From positions 1 to 52,024 of the forward strand of contig JAFRIU010000017.1 of the NCBI GenBank assembly GCA_017432645.1: a stretch of 52,024 bases of DNA, given 5' to 3'. The notes under the pieces were generated by a model. It saw nothing but the letters and a program-made list of their open reading frames with translations, did not search any database and was not told the origin of the DNA. Origin of the DNA: Bacilli bacterium. GTDB lineage: Bacteria > Bacillota_I > Bacilli_A > RF39 > UBA660. The translations under genes were made by a program, and so were the position numbers. Positions within the stretch are counted from its first letter, which is position 1. Each line of letters starts with the position of its first letter. This document shows positions 33,670 through 44,200 of this stretch, in pieces.

Positions 33670-35100
33670 TTACAATTCTTGTAAGCAGCTTGTTAAAATA
33701 TCCATAGCTAATTTTGGATTGGCTTTTCCTTTTGTTTCTTTCATGACTTGTCCCATAAGATATTTAATGGCTCTATCATGACCATTTTTATAGTCGTTTA
33801 CGCTTTCTTTATTTTCTTCTATGATTTTTTGAATAATTGATTTTATCTCATCATCATTCGTGATATTTTCGATTCCTTTTTCTTTCATAATCTCTTCTAT
33901 CTTCTCTGTGCTTTCTAATACTTCGTTCAAGATATCTTTTAAGTTCTTACTAGTTAGTGTATTATTATCCATTAACTTAATTAGTTCTAGGAATCTTTCT
34001 TTTGTTAAAGTGGTTTCTGTTATTTCCTTTTCTTTTTTATTTAAATAAGCGGCAATATCTCCTAAAAGAAGGTTACTTGCTGTTTTGAAGTTTGTCTTTT
34101 CTTCTAATAGTGTATTGAAATAATCACTCAATGATCGATTTGCTACTAGTTTTGTAGTATTAATGTCAGATACTCCTAATTCTTTGTATTTTTCTCTTCT
34201 TTCATCCGGAAGCATAGGAATTTCTTTTTTTGCTTTTTCTATCATTTCCTCTGTGATAATGACATAAGGAATATCTGGTTCTGGGAAATAACGATAATCA
34301 TTTCCCGTTTCCTTTACACGCATTAGTACTGTATCGCCTAACTTGTCATCAAAACGTCTAGTCTGAGGTAAGAAAGTTTCTCCATTATCATATAGTTTTG
34401 TTTGACGCTCTATTTCTTTTTCTACTCCTAATTTTGCATTGGAGATAGAACCAATATTTTTAATTTCGGCTTTGATTCCAAGAGGATCTGATTCCTCTTT
34501 ACGAAGAGAGACATTAACATCCGCTCTCATAGAACCTTCTTCGATTTTACAGTCACTAATGTTTCCAAAAGATAATAATTCTCTTAGTTTTTCTAGATAT
34601 AATTTTACTTCCTCTCCACTTTTCATACATGGTTTTGTGACAATTTCAATTAGTGGAACTCCTGCTCTATTAAAGTCAAGTAATGTCCTATTTCCTCTAT
34701 GTGCACTTTTACAAGTATCTTCTTCTATATGCATTTCTTCAATGTAGATTTTCTCTTTTTCACCAGAAGATGTTTCTATTTCTACATAGCCGTCATATCC
34801 GATTGGTGTATCATTTTGTGTAATCTGATAGTTTTTAGAAATATCTGGGTAGAAATAATTTTTTCTATCAAAATGCATTTTTCTTTGAATATTACAGTTT
34901 AGAATGGTAGCGGCACGGATAGCTAAATTGATAACCTCTTCATTTAATGTTGGCAAAGTACCTGGATAAGCTAGGTCTACTACGTTAGTTAGTGAATTTG
35001 CCATCTGTCCATAACCATTTTCAGAATTTGAGAAAATCTTAGTTTTGGTTTTTAATTCTACGTGTACTTCTACTCCAACTGTTGATATATAATTTGACAT
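33670..35100 (-). CDS. gatB: Aspartyl/glutamyl-tRNA amidotransferase subunit B
   Basis: 476 residues, normal length. It binds misacylated Glu-tRNA(Gln) (or Asp-tRNA(Asn)), activates it with ATP and transfers ammonia delivered by GatA. VGVEVHVELKTKTKIFS (residues 8-24) is the family start; HFDRKNYFYPDISKNYQITQ and the Zn-type HIEEDTCKSAH motif are present; EIKNIGSISN (about 214) and the C-terminal YqeY-like helical tail (about 330-476) complete it. The ATG overlaps the gatA stop by one base (TAATG). Third of gatC-gatA-gatB. Confidence 0.97.
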   Translation of the reverse strand: MSNYISTVGVEVHVELKTKTKIFSNSENGYGQMANSLTNVVDLAYPGTLPTLNEEVINLAIRAATILNCNIQRKMHFDRKNYFYPDISKNYQITQNDTPIGYDGYVEIETSSGEKEKIYIEEMHIEEDTCKSAHRGNRTLLDFNRAGVPLIEIVTKPCMKSGEEVKLYLEKLRELLSFGNISDCKIEEGSMRADVNVSLRKEESDPLGIKAEIKNIGSISNAKLGVEKEIERQTKLYDNGETFLPQTRRFDDKLGDTVLMRVKETGNDYRYFPEPDIPYVIITEEMIEKAKKEIPMLPDERREKYKELGVSDINTTKLVANRSLSDYFNTLLEEKTNFKTASNLLLGDIAAYLNKKEKEITETTLTKERFLELIKLMDNNTLTSKNLKDILNEVLESTEKIEEIMKEKGIENITNDDEIKSIIQKIIEENKESVNDYKNGHDRAIKYLMGQVMKETKGKANPKLAMDILTSCLQEL

Positions 35101-36548
35101 TATTTCTCACCTCCTGGAGTAAGATCTAGATTTAATTCTTTTTCAATAAAGCTACCTAGTTGGTACATTTTAGCTTCTTCAAAATAATTTCCAATGATTT
35201 GCATACCAATTGGCATGTGATTTTTGTCAAATCCTACCGGAATATTCATCCCTGGAAGTCCCGCCATATTTACAGGAATTACCAAAACATCATCCATAAA
35301 GGATTTTCTAGGATCATCCATTGGATCAGATAGATCATACGCTGTTGTGACACTAGTAGGTCCAATGATCAAATCATAATTTTGAAAAGCTTTTTGGAAT
35401 TCTTTTTTCATATCATCCCTAATGGATAATGCTTTATGGTAATATACTTTCGCATTTTCTCCACTTAAAAGATAAGATCCTACCATGATTCTTCTTTTTA
35501 CTTCGTCTCCAAAACCTTGTCCTCTTGTTTCTAGATAAACATCTTCAATGTTTTCTACATTTTCTGCTTGGAAGCCATAGCGAATTCCATCAAATCTAGC
35601 TAGATTAGAAGATGCTTCCCCCATCGCAATAATTTGGTAAAGAGTCATAGCATTTTCCAAGTATTTGATATCGATGTAGTCAACAGTTGCACCTTTTTCT
35701 TTTAGTAAAGAAATCACTTCTTCTATTTTCCCTTTTACTTCACTAGACACAACATCACCCATTAAGAAATTAGGAATAGCTATTTTCATACCTTTAATGT
35801 CTTGTCCAATCCATCTAGTAAAATCTTCCTCTTCTTTATTTGCAGAAGTTAAATCTTTTTCGTCTTTTCCTACAAGGGCATTTAATAGTACTGCGTTTTC
35901 ATATACATTTTTGGTCATTGGTCCCATTTGGTCTAAGCTAGAGGCAAAAGCAACTAGTCCATATCTAGAAATTCTTCCATAAGTTGGCTTCATTCCTACG
36001 ATTCCTGTATAAGAAGCCGGTTGACGAATGGATCCACCTGTATCAGAACCTAGGGCAAATAATACATCTCTAGCAGCTATCGTTGCAGCAGATCCTCCAG
36101 AAGATCCTCCACAGATTTTATTCTTGTCCCATGGATTCTTTGGTGCTCCAAAATAACTTGTTCTAGAGCTAGATCCCATCGCAAACTCGTCCATGTTAGT
36201 TTTACCAATAATGATCATATTCTTGGCTTTTATTTTTTCCACAACAGTTGCATCATAAAGAGGAATAAAATTCTCTAATATGTGAGATGCACAAGTTGTT
36301 TTTAAATCTTTTGTTACGATATTATCTTTTAAAGCGATTGGTAGTCCAAATAAAAGATTATCTACTTCTTTGTCTTCTAATTCTTTTGCAGTTTTTAGCG
36401 CTTCTTCTTTATTCAAGGTAATATAAGCATTTAATTCTTGATTCTTTTCAATGTTTTCAAAGGCTTCTTCTACCAAATCAATTGGTTTTATTATTTTTGA
36501 TTTTAATAATTCGTGAATTTCTTCTATTCCTTTATTCAAATACTTCAT
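35100..36548 (-). CDS. gatA: Glutamyl-tRNA(Gln) amidotransferase subunit A
   Basis: 482 residues. Amidase-signature enzyme that releases ammonia from glutamine. Ser-cisSer-Lys triad: LPIALKDNI (Lys, about residue 73-81), GGSSGGSAATIAARD (about 147-161, cis-Ser) and GSDTGGSIRQPASYTG (nucleophile Ser, about 168-183). GLPGMNIPVGFDKNHMPIG near the C-terminus is conserved. The ATG overlaps the gatC stop by one base. Confidence 0.97.
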   Translation of the reverse strand: MKYLNKGIEEIHELLKSKIIKPIDLVEEAFENIEKNQELNAYITLNKEEALKTAKELEDKEVDNLLFGLPIALKDNIVTKDLKTTCASHILENFIPLYDATVVEKIKAKNMIIIGKTNMDEFAMGSSSRTSYFGAPKNPWDKNKICGGSSGGSAATIAARDVLFALGSDTGGSIRQPASYTGIVGMKPTYGRISRYGLVAFASSLDQMGPMTKNVYENAVLLNALVGKDEKDLTSANKEEEDFTRWIGQDIKGMKIAIPNFLMGDVVSSEVKGKIEEVISLLKEKGATVDYIDIKYLENAMTLYQIIAMGEASSNLARFDGIRYGFQAENVENIEDVYLETRGQGFGDEVKRRIMVGSYLLSGENAKVYYHKALSIRDDMKKEFQKAFQNYDLIIGPTSVTTAYDLSDPMDDPRKSFMDDVLVIPVNMAGLPGMNIPVGFDKNHMPIGMQIIGNYFEEAKMYQLGSFIEKELNLDLTPGGEK

Positions 36549-36856
36549 TAGGCACCTTCACTTTCTCCAATAACTACTGGTACTTCAATGTAGTTACCTG
36601 CATGATGAGGGGCATTTTCAACTACTTGTTTTGGATCTAACATATTTCCTACTTCATCTTTTCTTAATCTTGCAAATTCATCCCAGCAAGCAATAAGGAT
36701 ATCTTCATCATACCCTTCTACTTCATTTATTTTTTCTACGTCCGTTAATAGTTTTTTTAACTCTACTTGGTACTTTTCTATTTCTCCTTCTGTTAGCTTG
36801 ATTCTAGCAAGATTTGCAACATGTAGAACTTCTTCTCTCGATAGTTTTTCTTTCAT
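36548..36856 (-). CDS. gatC: Glutamyl-tRNA(Gln) amidotransferase subunit C
   Basis: 102 residues, typical length. Small subunit that wraps GatA and GatB. LSREEVLHVANLARIKLTEG (residues 4-23) is the signature; RKDEVGNMLDPKQVVENAP is the conserved C-terminal region. AAGGAGGAG precedes the ATG. First of gatC-gatA-gatB. AsnRS at 7000-8376 makes Asn-tRNA directly, so in this cell the complex most likely makes Gln-tRNA. No GlnRS is visible in this window. Confidence 0.95.
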   Translation of the reverse strand: MKEKLSREEVLHVANLARIKLTEGEIEKYQVELKKLLTDVEKINEVEGYDEDILIACWDEFARLRKDEVGNMLDPKQVVENAPHHAGNYIEVPVVIGESEGA

Positions 36857-36883
36857 GAAAAAACTCCTCCTTTTAACTTTTTT

Positions 36884-36889
36884 ATTATA
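36884..36889 (-). promoter_or_regulatory. Likely -10 of the gatCAB promoter
   Basis: Perfect TATAAT on minus, 27 bases before gatC ATG. The -35 region is T-rich and weak because it lies next to the terminator of the preceding gene. Confidence 0.5.
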
Positions 36890-36899
36890 TCATTATAAA

Positions 36900-36931
36900 C
36901 AAAAGAAAAAAAGTATTTATCCCATACTTTT
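36900..36931 (-). terminator. Terminator after the 243-residue membrane protein
   Basis: 8-bp stem AAAAGTAT/ATACTTTT (36924-36931 with 36909-36916), 7-base loop and U-run on minus. Confidence 0.75.
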
Positions 36932-36945
36932 TTCTATTCTCTTTT

Positions 36946-37677
36946 TTACTGCTCTGCAAAGCAGTTACTAACATAAATAGTTTGATTGCGTCTTTCTTTG
37001 ATTGTACCAATAATTGTGATTGGTTTTTCTACTTCAAATATATCTAAATCGTTTTGATCTTCTACCATATTGCAAATGATATCTAAAGAATACTTTCCAT
37101 CTTCATCTATATAACCTAATGTAATTTGATGACTATTCATATTTACTCCGTGTAACGTAGAAATGATTCTTACAAACTTTTTATGATATTTTTGATAGAA
37201 TTCTTCCTTATCTACCATTCCGATAGCCAAGTCAATATCTTTTATGGTTATGGCACTAGTATTATATTCTAAATTCCAAAAGCCTAATTCTTTATCTCTG
37301 CGGCCTTGTACTTGATGATAAGAAATCACTTTATAACCAAGACCATAATACTCTCTTGTTCCTCCATCTTTATATTGAACTCCAGGAATGGCAAAAAATG
37401 GTCCTTTGTTATAATACGCAACTGCAATTACATCAATTGCAATCAAAATAATTATAATTAAAATAATAGCAAAAATAATATTTCGAATTCTTTGCCTTCT
37501 TCTATTTCTTTCTAATAATCCTTCGTCTACAAAGTCTTCGTAATCATCTAATCCTTCTTCATCTTCTTTTTCTTGGCTAAGTTCATATGACTGTAAAATT
37601 TCTGATTCTTTACTACTCATGCTCATCGTATCTTCTTCTTGGAAGAATTCTTCTTGTTCATTCGTTTCATCTGACAT
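36946..37677 (-). CDS. Single-pass membrane protein with acidic N-terminal tail, unknown function
   Basis: 243 residues. No named family recognised. An unusual acidic cytoplasmic tail (Glu/Asp-rich, residues 1-55), the RNRRRQRIRN basic cluster, one membrane helix (IIFAIILIIIILIAIDVIAVA, about 67-87), then about 155 residues outside, with YYGLGYKVISYHQVQGRRD (about 108-126) as a conspicuous motif and ITIIGTIKERRNQTIYVSN near the end. AAGGAGG precedes the ATG. Promoter just upstream, terminator downstream. Confidence 0.72.
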   Translation of the reverse strand: MSDETNEQEEFFQEEDTMSMSSKESEILQSYELSQEKEDEEGLDDYEDFVDEGLLERNRRRQRIRNIIFAIILIIIILIAIDVIAVAYYNKGPFFAIPGVQYKDGGTREYYGLGYKVISYHQVQGRRDKELGFWNLEYNTSAITIKDIDLAIGMVDKEEFYQKYHKKFVRIISTLHGVNMNSHQITLGYIDEDGKYSLDIICNMVEDQNDLDIFEVEKPITIIGTIKERRNQTIYVSNCFAEQ

Positions 37678-37702
37678 GTTTCTTCCTCCTTCACGCGGGA
37701 TT

Positions 37703-37731
37703 ATCTTAACACTCTTTTTTTATCTTGTAAA
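37703..37731 (-). promoter_or_regulatory. Possible promoter of the 243-residue protein gene
   Basis: On minus: TTTACA (37726-37731), 17-base spacer, TAAGAT (37703-37708). Confidence 0.5.
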
Positions 37732-37732
37732 G

Positions 37733-38239
37733 TTATTCTTCTTCACAAGTATATCCACTTGTTTCCATATAATCTGTCCATCCTTTATAGTCAAAGATGC
37801 CTTTTTCATTCATATAATCAAACTGTTTTAATTTCATGTCTTCTCTATCGATTTCTGAAATCATATAAACAGCGGATGCATTTCCGGTTTGCTCATCACA
37901 AGTTACACTAGCATTTACTCCTTTTTTGGTATTTAGACCATTGGTCTGATCAGTGTAATACTCACATGTCCTTTCTTTTGGCTCTGCTTTTGTCCACACA
38001 GCAGAAGTTCTTCTTGTGATTAGAATACCATTTTCCATATATACTGTTTCTGTTTGTTTTACCTCATCATGGCCCACTTCTTTGATACAAGTGATTGTCA
38101 TTGCTTCCTTATATTCTGGTTTTGTATCTTTTTCTTTGGAATCTCTTGCATTCATAGATAAAAAGATAATGGCACTTAGTAATAAGATGAGCAAAATGAT
38201 GACAATAATTATGATTAAAATTTTTGTTCTTTTCTTCAT
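37733..38239 (-). CDS. Small membrane-anchored protein of unknown function
   Basis: 168 residues. No family recognised. ATG 38237-38239 is chosen because AGAGG sits 7 bases before it; an ATG two codons upstream would sit directly on that site. Basic N-terminus with a helix (ILIIIIVIILLILLLSAIIF, about residues 7-26), then a soluble part with C-x(n)-C spaced cysteines (ITCIKEV, RTCEYYT, VTCDEQTG, YTCEEE), likely disulfide-bonded outside the cell. It follows ligA by 12 bases. Confidence 0.68.
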   Translation of the reverse strand: MKKRTKILIIIIVIILLILLLSAIIFLSMNARDSKEKDTKPEYKEAMTITCIKEVGHDEVKQTETVYMENGILITRRTSAVWTKAEPKERTCEYYTDQTNGLNTKKGVNASVTCDEQTGNASAVYMISEIDREDMKLKQFDYMNEKGIFDYKGWTDYMETSGYTCEEE

Positions 38240-38251
38240 ATTCATTCCTCT

Positions 38252-40273
<2,022 letters not shown>

Positions 40274-40305
40274 TCAAAAGGAAAAGATGATTGTACATCA
40301 TCTTT
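40274..40305 (-). terminator. Terminator after the ProA-like gene
   Basis: 9-bp stem AAAGATGAT/ATCATCTTT (40297-40305 with 40283-40291), 5-base loop, then TTTTCCTTTT on minus. The TAA stop (40304-40306) overlaps the stem. Confidence 0.82.
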
Positions 40306-41281
40306 ACTTTTTAAATGGAATAGGATAAATGATTGTTTTTTTGATCATTAGATCCTGTTGTCTGATATCTAGTATTCTTTCTACTGTTGGACTTGTATTT
40401 ACTACTACTTGTGGATATTTTACTTCTTTTAAGAACTTAGAAGCGTTCTCACTAGAGGAAGTAAAAATCGCAGCACTATAGGAAGAACCATTATATTGGA
40501 TTTCAGCAATTGCCTCATCCATGTCCATAACCGTCATAACATTTTCTCCATCTAGTTCGATTCCTTCTTTTACATATACTTGAATGTTAGGAGTGCTATC
40601 TATTATCTTCTTGATGAAGTCTAGATTGGAATCATCTTCTACATATAAATCAAAGTTTTCGTAACCACTGGTAATAGTTTTAACTGGAGATTTTTGCAAG
40701 ATATGATTTTGGAAGACTCTATCTCCGATTGCAACAACTAGACTAATATTAGCACAACGAGAGAAAAGAATATCATATTGATTGGTAATCAACATTTGCA
40801 TCATATTTTTAGAAACAGAGAATTTTTCTAATACTTCTTGGCAAATTTGTAGAACTAGTTGATTGGTTCCTAACATATATCCATCATTAATAAATAGCAT
40901 TCCATTTCCTGCCATGATATTTCTTAGGATCATTTCTAATAGTACATAACTATCTCCATTATGAATTATTGCAACATTTCCAATATCCATGACTTCTTTT
41001 CCATAAATCATATTTTCGGAATCCATTTTTTCTGATGTTATGACATCTCCATAAGCAAGTTTTTGTTTACTTAAATTATCAAAAATATTTTCTATGATTT
41101 GAAAATCAATTGCTTTCCCGTTTTTCCTTTTTTCATCTAATTTACTAGTTTTTAATAGTAAATCTTCATTTAACCGTATGGCTTTTTTGATGGCTTTAAA
41201 CACTTCTCTGGTATGTCCAATTAATGATTCTTTTTTTATCTCAACCATGTTTGCAATCATTTTTTCTATATTATCTTGCAT
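40304..41281 (-). CDS. ProA/aldehyde-dehydrogenase-fold protein without the catalytic Cys
   Basis: 325 residues. The closest pattern I recognise is glutamate-5-semialdehyde dehydrogenase (ProA): the MDEAIAEIQYNGSSYSAAIF to VVVNTSP stretch (about residues 253-298) matches ProA's AIxHIxxYGSxHSxAI to VYVNAS, and EMILRNIMAGNGMLFINDG matches the lysine/nucleotide-binding loop. The active-site Cys of ProA's C-N-A motif, which should lie near residue 225-235 (SNLDFIKKIIDSTPN), is missing, as is the IPRGG region. Length is also short (ProA about 415). It starts within the end of the 1487-residue gene (11-base overlap), so the two are coupled. It is probably a non-catalytic partner or nucleotide/ligand binder of that protein. 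Confidence 0.55.
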   Translation of the reverse strand: MQDNIEKMIANMVEIKKESLIGHTREVFKAIKKAIRLNEDLLLKTSKLDEKRKNGKAIDFQIIENIFDNLSKQKLAYGDVITSEKMDSENMIYGKEVMDIGNVAIIHNGDSYVLLEMILRNIMAGNGMLFINDGYMLGTNQLVLQICQEVLEKFSVSKNMMQMLITNQYDILFSRCANISLVVAIGDRVFQNHILQKSPVKTITSGYENFDLYVEDDSNLDFIKKIIDSTPNIQVYVKEGIELDGENVMTVMDMDEAIAEIQYNGSSYSAAIFTSSSENASKFLKEVKYPQVVVNTSPTVERILDIRQQDLMIKKTIIYPIPFKK

Positions 41282-44200
41282 GATGGATTCCCCTTTCTAT
41301 TTCTAATTCTTCTTGCTCTTTTCGTGCTTTTTGATACATTTTTTTCTGCTCTTCATTTAGAAGATGTAAATCTACTTCTTTTGATTCTATGATTTGATCT
41401 AATGCAAGTGACATTTGCATCAATACAATGTCTTCTATATTTTTTGCCTCATTACCATTCTTTATTTGAGTATTAAATAGTAAATCACCTATTACTACTT
41501 TATCCTCTTCTTTTTCATAGACAATTGCGAAATTTGGATGAAGAATAATTCTTGTTTTTGCTGGATCTAGTTCATAATTTTCAGCTATAGAAGTGACAAT
41601 ATGATGCGAATCATAATCGTCAGTAAAAGCACTAGAAAGGCTAGAATATCTTTTGGTAATCAGTTCTAAATTAATTAATGTTTCTAGCATGGTTTCATTA
41701 AAACTTTTATCATCCTGTTCTTTATAAGAATCATAAAATACCGTTAGGGTATCTTCTTTCGATCTTTTTATTTCTGAGTCTCTTTTTGAAGAATTCTCTG
41801 CCAGAATGTATTGAACAATACAGGCATCTGAATATGGACTTCTTCCTTCAGGAATCGGTCTTGTCCTTTCTGCATCTTGAGGAAGAGTTTTTAATGATCC
41901 AAGAATATTACTAAAGCCTTCTCCTGTCGTTATTTTTCGAAGACGAGATTTTTCATATTGCTCTTCTGTTATTTGTCCTTTTTCTAGTAGTTCTTGGTAC
42001 ATTCTAGCATCTTCTTCTAGAATTTCTTTAGCTGCTTGCTGATAAACTGCTAACACTTCATCTGTGAATTGGTTGCGAATTTCATGGTCTTCTTCTCCTT
42101 TTTTAATTCCATGAAGGTACATCTGTTTATCTGGTACTTCGATATTGTCAAAACATAATACATCCATATTTCTCCATACCCAACTTTGTGCAACAATGGT
42201 GCCTAATTCATCACGGACTACAAAAATACGTCCATGTTTACTGGTCATACTATGTCTCATGCAACTTTCTCCTGTCATGTGTAGACCTTGACAACAGTCA
42301 CTTCTATCTCCAATTGTTAGAGCTAGGCAGTCATCTAATCGTAGTATCTCATAAGAATACTCTCCCTTTTTACTTTCTACTCTTGGGATACTGCTAGTAA
42401 CTCTTTGTTTTCCCTCATTATATATTTCTTGTAACTCATCCCAATCTAACTGGCTATAACATCTCTTTCCTTCTGATAGATAGTTGTTTGTTTCTACTTT
42501 TGCCACTTCGCTAGCTGCTTGTTCATTTCCTGCATTTATATTCTTAAATCTATTTTTTTCTACCTGTCTGCAAGCAAAGTCGATGCTTAATAATTGCTTT
42601 TTATTGTTACTTTTATAGGCACATTCTATTTTGGCAAATTCACATTGAATTTTGGAAATATTTACTAGATATCTTTTATCCATTAAGATGGATTCATAAT
42701 TTCTTAAGAAAAACTCTCTAAAACCCGATTGATACTTTATATCAAAATCTGTAAAGTATTCTCCTGCTTTTTTAGGAGTCAAGATAGGAAGTTCTTCTTT
42801 TTGTTCTAATATTTTTCTCATCCATTTACAAGAAAGTGGGTAACTCTGGGCATTGATTCTTAGAGAGTAAGATCCATCTTTGTTTTTCTGATATATTTGC
42901 TCCAAAAGTCCTTCTTCTGATACTTTTTTTAGGCCTTCTTTTTCCATGGCTTCTTTTAATTTTTCATATAAGTTAAAAATCGTAACTATTTTTATAATTT
43001 GTTCTACTTCAACTTCTGGAATTTGATTTGTGTTAAAATCTACTTTTCCAAATTTACTTAGTTCTTCCATGATAGGAGCATAAGATGCATCTATTTTTTT
43101 AGGTGGATCCATAAATATTTTCTTTAATGGTTTCCAGATTGCATCTTCTTTTTCCTTTTTAGAGGCACTACTTTCGAACATTCCTAGAGCATATGCCATC
43201 TTTAACATAGCTTCTCTTGCTTTATCTGGTTTAGAAAAGTCTTCTATTTTCATTAATCTATTCCAAAGCCATCCTGTTTCCAAATATCTATCTACTTCTT
43301 CTATTGGAAAGTTTTCCATTACTACAAAGTCTGGTATGAATCTTTTTCCAGTTGCTAGATACCATTTTTCCATTAGAGATAATTGATTTTTCTCTATCAT
43401 TTTGCTTATCGTTTCTTGCTTCTGAATTCCTATAGACAAGGCTTTCTCTCCAAAAATTTCAAAGAATTCTTTTAACCTATTTCTATGTTCCTCTTTTCTT
43501 AGCATTGCTGCTTTTACTGATTTTCCTTCTAGGTGAGTAAGCCATTCAGGATGTTCTTGTAGTATTTCAAAACTCAATGGAATGTTTTCTTTACAATAGA
43601 AATAATTCTTTAGCCTATGTGGAGCATCTTCTTCCAAGAATAAATCTTTGCATTCTTCTTTTAAGAAAAATGGCGCATCTGTTTCTTGGTAATCTATTTC
43701 TCCGTTGTAGCAGCCTTCTTTTATTTTTGCTTCTACTTTCTTACATAATTCTTCAAAGCCTACATTTCTATATTCTTGAAAGATGGTAATATTCTCTATA
43801 TATCTTCCATATTTTTCACATAGTTTTAAAAATACTTCATTTTCTAATTGATAAAGACTTCTTTCTTTATCATAGTCTTTTAAATAAGATTCTGCTGCAT
43901 ATTTTTCATGAAAAGCTAATTTTAAATTTTTTTCTTTTAAAAAAGGAATAAGCTCCGGATATTTTTGAATGATTTCAGGGAATAGTTTTCCTTTGTAAAA
44001 GAGGTTTTCAATGCGTTCTTTTATTTCTGGTTTCATTTCTAACTCTTCTAAGTTAATAAATAAATCCGGATGTGCTTCTGAAAACTTTTTATTTTCTTTT
44101 AGGAATCTATACTTCGTCCACATTCCTGTTGTAATTTTTTGATATAAGCAGTCGTTAATTTCTTGTTTGATTTTTTCTATATCTGCAAAATCATCTTCAC

